A DNA stretch of 64,000 nucleotides from an uncultured Pseudomonadota bacterium (GTDB lineage: Bacteria; Myxococcota_A; Bradymonadia; Bradymonadales; Bradymonadaceae), in the NCBI GenBank assembly GCA_913057905.1, contig CAJXPB010000003.1, forward strand, positions 248,001 to 312,000, given 5' to 3'. The notes below the pieces were generated by a model. That model had not been told where the DNA came from, ran no database searches, and was given only the letters and a program-made list of their open reading frames with translations. Shown here in pieces: positions 1-7,695 of the stretch (its first letter is position 1; the number at the start of each line of letters is the position of its first letter). Position numbers and translations under genes: made by a program.

Positions 1-163
1 ACCGTTTCTGGAGCGCATCGGCGCGCTTTTCCGGCGTCGACGAATCCGCAGCGGACTGGGCGTGGGCCGCTCCGGGGAAGACACCGTGGCTGAGGACGAA
101 AGCGAGGACGACCCCGGCGAGCAGGGCCGGAATCGCCGCCAGACATCGGGAATGTGAGTCCAT
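1..163 (-). CDS. Exported protein, N-terminal fragment
   Basis: Partial gene running off the left edge; only the first 54 codons are present. The ATG is at 163. The N-terminus has a short polar start, a hydrophobic core around residues 8-26 and an AHA-Q-like signal peptidase I site near residue 36, followed by a polar, charged stretch. This supports an exported or periplasmic protein. No mature domain is visible, so no function can be given. It is divergent from the next gene across about 170 bp. Confidence 0.55.
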   Translation of the reverse strand, partial: MDSHSRCLAAIPALLAGVVLAFVLSHGVFPGAAHAQSAADSSTPEKRADALQKR

Positions 164-337
164 GAAAGTGTCTGCGTGGGTGATGAGTTCGGTTCGCGCG
201 GAGGGTAGGTCTCAGGCTGGCGTTCGTCTAGCGACGTCATCTGCGGGACCAATAAATTTACTTGGGCCGGTTTCTGGTCTATCCAGAGGCATCCGCAGAC
301 GAGCACTCTGACGCATCGAATCGCCACGAGCCTGACC

Positions 338-1255
338 ATGACCGATTCCCCCGTCGACACTCCGTCGGTTGGGAACACGAGTACGGACCTCACCCTTCCG
401 AGGATGGACGACGCCGCCGACGCGGGCGACGATATCTCCGATCTGATGGCGTCGCTGCGCGGGGCTCGTCAGATGTCGACCTTCCACCGGCTGGCCGTCG
501 GCATGATGCTGCCGTTTAAGGCCGCCGGCATCCTGTGGAACCACCGGCGCACCTGGCCGATGGTCGTCCTGCCCGCCCTGATCAACGCCGCCGTCTTCGT
601 GTTGCTGGCGATCTTTATGGTCACCTATGCCGGCGACATCATCGGCTGGGTCTGGTCGAAGCCGACCGGCCTGATCGCTCTCATTTTCTGGTGGGCCGCC
701 ATCGTGTTCGCCAGCGCCCTCTCGCTGGTCGCCAGCTACGCCTTCACCCTCATCCTCGCGGGGATCGTCGCCAGCCCCTTCAACGACGTGCTATCGGCAC
801 GGGTCGAGCGCGAGGCGCTGGCCGGCGAGATGCCCGAGCCCGACTACGGACTCATATGGGGGTCGCTGCGGGCCGTCGGCTCGAGCATCGTCATTTTGCT
901 CAGCTACGGCATCGTGATGCTCCCGATTCTGGTTCTCAATCTCGTGCCCGTCGTCGGACAGGTCGCCGCAAGTATACTGAGCACGGGGGTCAGCGCCATG
1001 TTCATCGCCCTGGAGTTTACCGACTATTCGCTGGAGCGCCGCGGCCTGAATCTGCGCCAGAAGTTTGAACTTCTCGAAGACAACCGCACGTTCGCTCTTG
1101 GGTTTGGACTCGGCACGGCGGTGCTCATCTGGGTTCCGCTGCTGAACTTTCTGACGATCCCGATCGCCGTCGCCGGGGGCACCCTGCTCGGAATCATTTT
1201 GACGGAACCGGCACCTTCAATCGCTTCGGACACCCCTGTTGAACGCCATGGATGA
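338..1255 (+). CDS. EI24-domain integral membrane protein
   Basis: A 305-residue protein with an acidic, disordered N-terminus (about residues 1-50), then hydrophobic segments near 75-98, 107-145, 178-222 and 253-290. A conserved-looking loop, ILAGIVASPFNDVLSARVE near residue 150, is typical of the EI24/CysZ-like family (PF07264). CysZ members act as sulfate permeases, but a transport substrate cannot be assigned here and no cysteine-biosynthesis gene is nearby. The start at 338 is the first ATG; internal ATGs at residues 23, 37 and 46 are possible. The stop codon overlaps the start of the next small gene, suggesting translational coupling. Confidence 0.75.
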   Translation: MTDSPVDTPSVGNTSTDLTLPRMDDAADAGDDISDLMASLRGARQMSTFHRLAVGMMLPFKAAGILWNHRRTWPMVVLPALINAAVFVLLAIFMVTYAGDIIGWVWSKPTGLIALIFWWAAIVFASALSLVASYAFTLILAGIVASPFNDVLSARVEREALAGEMPEPDYGLIWGSLRAVGSSIVILLSYGIVMLPILVLNLVPVVGQVAASILSTGVSAMFIALEFTDYSLERRGLNLRQKFELLEDNRTFALGFGLGTAVLIWVPLLNFLTIPIAVAGGTLLGIILTEPAPSIASDTPVERHG

Positions 1256-1523
1256 CAAAGACATAGATGACGCAGAGAAATTCGGACCGCCAAACGACGA
1301 AGAACAACAGCTCGCCGAGACCGCCCTCGAAGCCATCGAAGCGTCGGACCGCCTGGGCGTGATCCCCTTCTGGGATACCGAAGACGAGCAGCGCGTCCTG
1401 TTTTTGTGCGCCCTGCAGGACAAAGAGGACGGCTCGGTCGCCATGCACCCGCTGGGCCCGCTGACCGACTTCGACGACATCGAGGGCCGCTACGAGGTCT
1501 CCGAGGAATTCATGCGTCAGTGA
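1248..1523 (+). CDS. Small acidic hypothetical protein
   Basis: A protein of about 91 residues from ATG 1248, overlapping the stop of the upstream EI24-type gene by 8 bp. It is rich in Asp and Glu, has no signal peptide or membrane segment, and has a more hydrophobic middle (GVIPFWDTEDEQRVLFLCAL) that looks like a small globular core. I do not recognise the family. The overlap suggests it is translated together with the membrane protein. An in-frame TTG nine bases upstream is less likely as a start. Confidence 0.55.
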   Translation: MDDKDIDDAEKFGPPNDEEQQLAETALEAIEASDRLGVIPFWDTEDEQRVLFLCALQDKEDGSVAMHPLGPLTDFDDIEGRYEVSEEFMRQ

Positions 1524-1614
1524 GTCCGCGCTCTCTTTAACCGCACAGATTTTCAGTATACAGTCGTCCCGTGGCTGCTCGTTTGTCTGATTGCCGATTA
1601 CGCACGGGACGTCG

Positions 1615-4074
1615 ATGTTGAATCCGTCGAAAAATCCGGAAGCCCAGATCCAGGAGCTGGTCCAGAAGTGGCAAAACGGCCGCGGCGCCGGCCGCCACAT
1701 GACCGCCATCGAACATGTGCCCGCCGAACCGGCCGAACACGCGCCCTTTCCCGACCGGCTCGACGGGCGCCTGCACGAGGCGCTCAAGAACCGCGGCATC
1801 GACCAGCTCTACACCCACCAGACCCAGGCGATCGAGCACATCCTCGACGGGGACAATACCGTGGTGGTCACCCCGACCGCCAGCGGCAAGAGCCTGTGTT
1901 ACAACTTGCCCGTCCTCGACCAGATGCGCCGCGGCGGCAGCGCCCTGTATCTGTTTCCCACCAAGGCGCTCAGCCAAGATCAGACCTCCGAGCTCAACGA
2001 ATTGATCGGCGAGGTTCCCGGGTCGGACGCCTCTTGGGAGGCACAGGTCTACGATGGCGACACCCCGAGCGATGTTCGCCGGCGCGTGCGACGAAACGGC
2101 CGCATGGTCGTCACCAACCCGGATATGCTCCACGCCGGCATCATGCCGAACCACGACAAGTGGGTCGGTTTTTTTCAGGGGCTCGAGTACGTCGTCATCG
2201 ACGAGATTCACACCTACCGCGGCGTCTTTGGCAGCCACGTCTCGCAGGTCATCCGACGGTTGCGGCGCATCTGTGAACACTACGGCGCCGACCCGACCTT
2301 CATCTCGACGAGTGCGACGATCGCAAACCCCGAAGAACTGGCCGAGACATTGACGGGCGTCGACTTCGAACTCGTCGACGACAACGGCGCACCGACCTCC
2401 GAGCGGTACGTCTGCTTTATGAACCCGCCGATCGTCGACGCCGAGCAGATGCGCCGCCAATCGCCGCTGACCGCCTCGGAGGGCGTGGCCCGAAACCTCC
2501 TGCAAAAGGGCGCCGGCACCATCATCTTTGCGCGCAGCCGCCGCTCGGTCGAGGTGGTCCTGCACCGACTCAAAGATCGGCTGAAGCGCAAGAGCGACAC
2601 CCCGGGGCTGCACCACCGCATCGCAAGCTACCGCGGTGGGTATTTGCCCGACCTTCGCCGCTCTATCGAAGAGGGGCTGCGCGACGGGTCATTGATGGGC
2701 GTCGTCTCGACGAACGCGTTGGAGTTGGGCATCGACATCGGCAGCCTCGATGCCTGTGTGCAGGCCGGCTACCCGGGGACCGTGGCGTCGACCTGGCAGC
2801 AGATCGGCCGGGCCGGCCGCGGCGATTCCACCAGTCTGGCGGTCCTGGTCGCCAGTGACCAGCCCGTCGACCAGTTCATCATCCGCAATCCCGACCACTT
2901 TCTAGGTAAATCACCGGAGCACGCCCGGGTCGATCCGGGCAACCTGCTGATCGCAGTCGAGCACCTCAAGTGCGCCGCCTACGAGCTGCCCATCCAGGTC
3001 GGCGAGTCCTTCGGGGCGCTGTCGGCCGACGAGACCGAGGAGTCGATGGAGTTTCTGGCCCAGCAGACCGGGATGGTCCGAAAAAAGGGCCCGGAGTGGG
3101 TCTGGACGACCCGCACCTACCCCGCCTCGGAGGTCAACCTCAGGGACATCGACGAGGAGAACTTCGTGGTGGTCGACGAGACCGACGGCGAACCCAACAT
3201 CATCGCGGAGGTCGACTTCGAGAGCGCGCACCTGGAGCTGTATCCGAACGCCGTCTACCAGGTCTCCGGCGAGCCCTACCGGGTCACCCGGCTCGATTAC
3301 GACGAACGCCGCGCCTACGTCGAGCGCAGCGATGACGGCTACTACACGACCGCCATCCACTACTCGTCGGTCCACGTGCTCGATACCTTCAAAGAGGCCG
3401 AGCCGGCTCCGGGGCGCACCCACTTCGGTGAGGTCCGGGTCACCGACCGATTCGTCGGATACAAGAAGATCAAGTTTCGCACCGGCGAAAACGTCGGCTA
3501 CGGCGAGATCAACCTGCCGGAGTTGGACCTCCATACGATGGCGTATTGGCTGACCCTGTCGACCGAGTACTTCCCCAAGCTCTCGGCTGTGCCCGAGCAG
3601 TGGGCCCGCACGCTGCAGGGGCTGGGCGTGGTCCTCAAGACCGCCGCAAGCCTGAAGTTGATGTGCGATCCACGGGACCTGGACACCTGCATCGGCTCGC
3701 CGGCCGACGACAAGTGGCTCAGCGAGGGCTTCGATGGATTGACCCTGCGCGACAGCGGCGGCGACAAACACACCTTCGACGGCGATGGCGGCCCGGCCGA
3801 CAGCTCGCAGCACGAGACCGGCGATTCCGGCCGCGTGGGCCCCGGCCTCTTCGAGCCCTCGATCTTTATCTACGACTGCTACCCCGGCGGCGTCGGCTTC
3901 GGCGAAGGGCTATTCGACGACCATCGCCCCTTCATGAAGAAGGCGCTGGAGCTGGTCGAATCGTGCGACTGCGACGAGGGGTGTCCCTCGTGCGTCGGCC
4001 CGCCCGACCCCGGCCAGCCCCCGATCAAAGACGCCGTCGAGACGGCGCTGAATCGCCTCGCGTATGTAAATTAG
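1615..4074 (+). CDS. MrfA/YprA-like DEAD/DEAH helicase with DUF1998 tail
   Basis: An 819-residue superfamily 2 helicase. From ATG 1615 the Walker A motif TPTASGKS lies at residues 87-93 and the DEAH-like box VIDEIHTY near 200. A helicase C domain with EGLRDGSLMGVVSTNALELGIDIG and the motif VI sequence QQIGRAGRG follows at about 340-420. The C-terminus carries four clustered cysteines (CDCDEGCPSC), the DUF1998 metal site of MrfA/YprA and Hrq1-type helicases. B. subtilis MrfA is a 3'-5' DNA helicase that excises mitomycin-type lesions together with the exonuclease MrfB. No MrfB-like nuclease gene lies nearby. The family assignment is strong; the repair role is inferred from family. A TTG 24 bp upstream is an alternative start. 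Confidence 0.85.
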   Translation: MLNPSKNPEAQIQELVQKWQNGRGAGRHMTAIEHVPAEPAEHAPFPDRLDGRLHEALKNRGIDQLYTHQTQAIEHILDGDNTVVVTPTASGKSLCYNLPVLDQMRRGGSALYLFPTKALSQDQTSELNELIGEVPGSDASWEAQVYDGDTPSDVRRRVRRNGRMVVTNPDMLHAGIMPNHDKWVGFFQGLEYVVIDEIHTYRGVFGSHVSQVIRRLRRICEHYGADPTFISTSATIANPEELAETLTGVDFELVDDNGAPTSERYVCFMNPPIVDAEQMRRQSPLTASEGVARNLLQKGAGTIIFARSRRSVEVVLHRLKDRLKRKSDTPGLHHRIASYRGGYLPDLRRSIEEGLRDGSLMGVVSTNALELGIDIGSLDACVQAGYPGTVASTWQQIGRAGRGDSTSLAVLVASDQPVDQFIIRNPDHFLGKSPEHARVDPGNLLIAVEHLKCAAYELPIQVGESFGALSADETEESMEFLAQQTGMVRKKGPEWVWTTRTYPASEVNLRDIDEENFVVVDETDGEPNIIAEVDFESAHLELYPNAVYQVSGEPYRVTRLDYDERRAYVERSDDGYYTTAIHYSSVHVLDTFKEAEPAPGRTHFGEVRVTDRFVGYKKIKFRTGENVGYGEINLPELDLHTMAYWLTLSTEYFPKLSAVPEQWARTLQGLGVVLKTAASLKLMCDPRDLDTCIGSPADDKWLSEGFDGLTLRDSGGDKHTFDGDGGPADSSQHETGDSGRVGPGLFEPSIFIYDCYPGGVGFGEGLFDDHRPFMKKALELVESCDCDEGCPSCVGPPDPGQPPIKDAVETALNRLAYVN

Positions 4075-4131
4075 ATAAAACGAAATTTATTTTTTGATTC
4101 GGTTCCGAAGAGTTGTCATGATGGTGTGTCG

Positions 4132-4161
4132 TTGACCGAACGGAATACACGCTGATACCTT
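4132..4161 (+). promoter_or_regulatory. Possible sigma70 promoter of the temptin-like pair
   Basis: TTGACC at 4132-4137, an 18-bp spacer and TACCTT at 4156-4161, ending 16 bp before the ATG at 4178. The -35 is good and the -10 weak; the leader would be very short. This is a sequence-only suggestion. Confidence 0.3.
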
Positions 4162-4177
4162 CGAGCTAGGTAAATTT

Positions 4178-5053
4178 ATGCGCCCCACAATTGCTGCCTC
4201 GATAGTCGTCGCCGTCGTACTCGTCGCGGCCGACGGATTTGCCCGGATGAAACGGGTCGACCAGATCCCGAACGGAAACTCTTACAGTTGCGGCACGTGC
4301 CACGTCAGCTCAGCCGGCGGCGGGCCGCGAAATGTCTTCGGGCAGCAGGTCGAAAATAACCTCACTCAGCCTGGCTTTGCCGGCGACGTGCAGTGGGGCC
4401 AGATCTTCAATCTCGATGCCGACGGCGACGGCTACACGAATGGCGAGGAATTGGGCGATCCGAATGGCACCTGGACCATCGGTGATCCGGACCCAGCCGG
4501 CATGACCTCCCGACCGGCCGACTCGTCGGACACCCTCTGCGGCAACGGCATGATCGAAGGGCCCGAGGCCTGCGACGGCAACAACCTGGCTGGCTCCACC
4601 TGCAGCGATCAGGGTTTCTCGGGCGGCACCCTCTCCTGTGACGGTTCGTGCAACTACGACACGAGCGGCTGCTTTACGGCCATGGACACCGGGGTCGACG
4701 CCGGAATGGATGTCGGCATGGATGCAGGCCCTGACATCACCGAGATGGATATGGGCGTGGACGCCGGCGCCGATGTGGGCATGGATGCAGCCATGGACGC
4801 CGGCATGGATGCAGCCATGGACGTCGGCATGGATGCTGGAGAAGACGCCGGCATGGATATGGGGATGGACGCCGGGGCCGACGCCTCTATGGACGCGGCG
4901 ACCGGTGAAGACACCGACGGAACGGACGACCCGATGCGCGAGCCCGAGTCGGCCTGCTCCTCTTCGCAATCCACGCCGGCCGCGCCACTGTGGATCCTCT
5001 GCCTCTTCCTCTACATTGGATTCAACCGTCGTAAGAACCGAACATCAAACTGA
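4178..5053 (+). CDS. Secreted temptin-like protein with Met-Asp-Ala-Gly repeats (paralogue 1)
   Basis: A 291-residue exported protein. A signal peptide covers about residues 1-22. Residues 23-105 match the temptin Cys/Cys disulfide domain: an SCGTCH motif, GGGPRNVFGQQVENN, and a dockerin/EF-hand-like calcium loop DADGDGYTNGEELGDP. Residues 118-165 resemble the myxobacterial cysteine-rich repeat (CGNGMIEGPEACDGNN...). Then come about 80 residues of low-complexity MDAG/MDVG repeats and a C-terminus made of a Cys, a hydrophobic segment and basic residues, like a MYXO-CTERM surface-sorting tail. The likely role is a cell-surface or released protein. The CxxCH could bind haem c, but in temptin domains this cysteine forms a disulfide. 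It is the first of two tandem paralogues, 19 bp apart. Confidence 0.75.
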   Translation: MRPTIAASIVVAVVLVAADGFARMKRVDQIPNGNSYSCGTCHVSSAGGGPRNVFGQQVENNLTQPGFAGDVQWGQIFNLDADGDGYTNGEELGDPNGTWTIGDPDPAGMTSRPADSSDTLCGNGMIEGPEACDGNNLAGSTCSDQGFSGGTLSCDGSCNYDTSGCFTAMDTGVDAGMDVGMDAGPDITEMDMGVDAGADVGMDAAMDAGMDAAMDVGMDAGEDAGMDMGMDAGADASMDAATGEDTDGTDDPMREPESACSSSQSTPAAPLWILCLFLYIGFNRRKNRTSN

Positions 5054-5072
5054 CCGAACTGATTGGAGTATT

Positions 5073-5765
5073 ATGCGCACGTTGTTGACGACCGCAGTCG
5101 TACTTTCATTTCTGCTCGCCGCCGCCGACGGGTTTGCCCGCGACAAACGAGTCGACCAAGTACCCCACGGCGACACCTTTAGTTGCGGCCTTTGTCATAC
5201 GAGTTCCCTCGGCGGTGGCCCGCGCAATGCCTTCGGCCAACAGGTCGAGAACAACCTGACCGAACCGGGTCAGGCCGGCGATGTCATCTGGGAAGACGTC
5301 TGTCCCCTGGACGCCGATGGCGACGGCTACTCGAACGGCACCGAGCTGGGTGACCCGGACTGTACCTGGCAGGTTGGTGCCCAAGACCCCCAGGCGGCGG
5401 TCTCGGAGCCGGGCGATCCCGATGACACCCTCTGCGGCAACGGGATGATCGAGGAAGAGGTCGAGGATTGTGACGGTGAAAACCTGGGAGGTTCGACCTG
5501 CCGGAACGAACAATTCGAGGGCGGTACACTGAGCTGCGCCTCCGACTGCACCTTCGACTTTAGCGGCTGTGAAGGCGGCGGCTCGATGGATGCGGGCATG
5601 GATGCCGGCGGCGACTCGGGGATGGACGCCGGCATGGATACCGGTAACTCCAATGACCCGGTCGACCCGGAGGCGTCGAGCTGCTCGACCACGGGCGCTC
5701 CGGGCCCGGCTCCGCTGGCGATCTTGGTCTTTGCCCTCTACGCTGTGCGGCGTCGAATGAGGTGA
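5073..5765 (+). CDS. Secreted temptin-like protein (paralogue 2)
   Basis: A 230-residue tandem paralogue of the preceding gene with the same layout: signal peptide (about 1-22), temptin domain with SCGLCH and the calcium loop DADGDGYSNGTELGDP, a cysteine-rich repeat, a shorter MDAG repeat tract near residues 176-195, and a Cys plus hydrophobic plus RRRMR sorting tail. ATG 5073 is preceded by a TTGGAG Shine-Dalgarno-like site. The repeat tract is much shorter than in paralogue 1, consistent with slippage-driven length change after duplication. Function unknown; surface attachment is inferred from the tail. Confidence 0.75.
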   Translation: MRTLLTTAVVLSFLLAAADGFARDKRVDQVPHGDTFSCGLCHTSSLGGGPRNAFGQQVENNLTEPGQAGDVIWEDVCPLDADGDGYSNGTELGDPDCTWQVGAQDPQAAVSEPGDPDDTLCGNGMIEEEVEDCDGENLGGSTCRNEQFEGGTLSCASDCTFDFSGCEGGGSMDAGMDAGGDSGMDAGMDTGNSNDPVDPEASSCSTTGAPGPAPLAILVFALYAVRRRMR

Positions 5766-5788
5766 ACTCAGCGCAACAAGGAACAGAC

Positions 5789-6319
5789 GTGACCGACACA
5801 TTGCGAGTTGGATTCGTCACCTGCAGTGACCGGGCCTACAACGGAGAGTACGAAGATCAGGGCGGCCCGGCCCTGGTCGAGTGGTTCGAAAACGCGCTCA
5901 CCTCGCCGTGGACCTACCAGGACAGACTCGTCCCCGACGAACGCGACACCATCGCCGCGACCATCCGGGAACTCACCGACGATGAGGAGTGTCATCTGGT
6001 CCTGACGACCGGCGGCACGGGACCGGCCCCGCGGGATGTCACACCCGAAGCCACGCGGGATGTGGCCGACAAAATCCTGCCCGGCTTCGGCGAGCGGATG
6101 CGCCAGATCAGCCTGCAGTACGTGCCGACGGCGATCCTGTCTCGCCAGATCGGTGCCACCCGCGGCCGGTCGCTCATCATCAACCTGCCGGGAAAACCGA
6201 AGGCGATCGCCGAGACGCTGGACGAACTCTTCGTGGTCGTCCCCGCCACCATCGAACTACTCGAAGGCCCCCGCGTGGAGACCGACCCCGAGGTCGTCGA
6301 GGCGTTTCACCCGCATTAG
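5789..6319 (+). CDS. mog: MogA/MoaB-type molybdenum cofactor protein
   Basis: About 176 residues from GTG 5789, which has AAGGA six bases upstream; an earlier GTG at 5762 lacks a good site. The family motif TTGGTGPAPRDVTPEAT around residues 70-88 forms the molybdopterin-binding site of MogA/MoaB. The start VGFVTCSDRAYNGEYEDQGG and the later PGKPKAIAETL are also typical. The expected role is molybdopterin adenylylation, the step before molybdate insertion. No other cofactor genes are in the window, so the MogA versus MoaB sub-assignment rests on sequence alone. Confidence 0.85.
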   Translation: MTDTLRVGFVTCSDRAYNGEYEDQGGPALVEWFENALTSPWTYQDRLVPDERDTIAATIRELTDDEECHLVLTTGGTGPAPRDVTPEATRDVADKILPGFGERMRQISLQYVPTAILSRQIGATRGRSLIINLPGKPKAIAETLDELFVVVPATIELLEGPRVETDPEVVEAFHPH

Positions 6320-6329
6320 AACAGACGGG

Positions 6330-6755
6330 TCAGCCCAGCATGTCCTGGAGTTCTTCGACCCGGTCGAAGTACTCCTGACGGCTGAACTTCTGGTTGAGGA
6401 TGTGAAACTCGGCGTCGACAAGGCCGACGCATCCGAAGCAAAACGTGCAGCCGACGCAGTCGGTGCATTCGACTAAGTGGGAGCTGTCGGCGCACCCTTC
6501 GCTGTGTTTGCAGTGGCGGCAGTCATCGCAGTCCTCGCAGCCCGTGCAGTGGGTACACCGCGTACACGACTCGCAGTCCGTGCAATTGGTGCACTTGGTG
6601 CAATCGGTGCTGTCGACGGTGAACATGCAGTTGCGGCACCGCCGGCAATTCTCGACCTCATACGACCCCGGGTTGCCGTCGAGCTTGCGTTGATCGCGCC
6701 GTATGTCTCGCAACGCGCCGCGGAACTCCGAGGCGCTCGTCGGCCATTCATCCAT
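6330..6755 (-). CDS. Cys-rich protein with strict three-residue periodicity
   Basis: A 141-residue protein with 20 cysteines. By my count they fall at 37, 40, 43, every third residue from 52 to 82, then 88, 97, 100, 103, 106 and 109, so all share one phase modulo 3. Intervening residues are mostly Thr, Asp, Asn, Arg and His. Flanks are charged and helical-looking and there is no signal peptide, so it is probably cytosolic. Such a (Cxx)n run could bind several metal ions or iron-sulfur clusters, or form a repetitive solenoid. I do not recognise a characterised family. Its ATG overlaps the stop of the Smr gene by 8 bp, implying coupling. Confidence 0.75.
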   Translation of the reverse strand: MDEWPTSASEFRGALRDIRRDQRKLDGNPGSYEVENCRRCRNCMFTVDSTDCTKCTNCTDCESCTRCTHCTGCEDCDDCRHCKHSEGCADSSHLVECTDCVGCTFCFGCVGLVDAEFHILNQKFSRQEYFDRVEELQDMLG

Positions 6756-7695
6756 TGTTGGTTACCCGGAGTTCGATAATGAGGCTGCCGTAGTTGCCCT
6801 TGACGTCGCGTTTGGGGATGTAGCCACGTACGTACTTGCCCCCGTGATTCTCGATCCAGCGAAGAACCGCGGGTTTGAGGACCGGGGCGCCCTCGGATCG
6901 CTTCCCCTTCCCATGGACGATGCGCACGAACTGGAACTGATCCTCCCAGGCCGAGCGAACAAACTCCTCGAGCTTGGAGACGGCCTCCGAGACGGTCTCG
7001 CCGCGGATGTTCAACTCGGGCGTCCCGTCCCGTTTGGCCCACTGTTTATGGCGCATCTTCAATTGTTTCTGGGTCTCATCCAGCGGCGGGATCCACTCCA
7101 GGCCGTCGCCGCTTTTGGGCAGGCGCGGCGTCACGAACTCCCAGGTCTGCTCGACGCTGCCATCCAGGTATTCGGCCGGGTCCGGCGGCGAGGGATCCTT
7201 CAAGGGCTTTTTTGACTCCTTGCGATCGACGTCGTGCATGGCCTGCTCGAACTGCCGCTTTTGTTGGCGGAATTCGAGCTCCTGGCGCGCCTCGTCGTCG
7301 AGCTTCTCCTTTTTTTGCTCCAACTCGTCAGAGCTGAGCGTGTTGGCGGGCTCGTCGTCGGAGGTCTGGCCGCTGTATTTCTGCTTCTGCATCTCCGCGG
7401 CGCTCAGCCCGTCGAGGGCCTCGCGCATCTTCTCCTCGCTGCTCTTGTTTTCTTCGCGCTCCCACGCCTCGAGGGCTTCCTCGAAGGAGGCTTCATCCGC
7501 GTCGTCGACAGTGACGTCGTCTCGGTCGACGCCGGCCTCCTCCATGGACTGCTCCATCTCGGTCGAGTCCTCGGCATCCTCGCTGGGCCCGTCGTCGAAC
7601 TTCTTGTGGAGTTCAGAGCCGTCCATCTGCTCGACGGCCTGGCGAAACATGGCGTCGGGATCCGGCTGTTCGTCGTCCTCTTGATCGTCACTCAT
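6748..7695 (-). CDS. Smr-domain protein with long acidic coiled N-terminus
   Basis: A 315-residue protein. About 200 N-terminal residues are very acidic and charged, with Glu/Lys/Gln-rich stretches (for example residues 120-160) that look like coiled coil. The C-terminal part, about 228-312, is an Smr domain: LNIRGETVSEAVSKLEEFV, then the signature IVHGKGKRSEG, then a final beta strand GSLIIELR. Smr domains bind or cut nucleic acids; the DLHG motif is replaced here by NIRG. The gene overlaps its upstream lipoprotein gene and downstream Cys-rich gene by 8 bp each, so the three are probably translated as one unit. The nuclease role is inferred. Confidence 0.8.
   Translation of the reverse strand: MSDDQEDDEQPDPDAMFRQAVEQMDGSELHKKFDDGPSEDAEDSTEMEQSMEEAGVDRDDVTVDDADEASFEEALEAWEREENKSSEEKMREALDGLSAAEMQKQKYSGQTSDDEPANTLSSDELEQKKEKLDDEARQELEFRQQKRQFEQAMHDVDRKESKKPLKDPSPPDPAEYLDGSVEQTWEFVTPRLPKSGDGLEWIPPLDETQKQLKMRHKQWAKRDGTPELNIRGETVSEAVSKLEEFVRSAWEDQFQFVRIVHGKGKRSEGAPVLKPAVLRWIENHGGKYVRGYIPKRDVKGNYGSLIIELRVTNNG

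Noticed and set aside
4178..5765. c-type cytochromes because of CGTCH and CGLCH
   Set aside because: The single motif lies in a temptin-type disulfide domain with no axial-ligand pattern; kept only as an open question.
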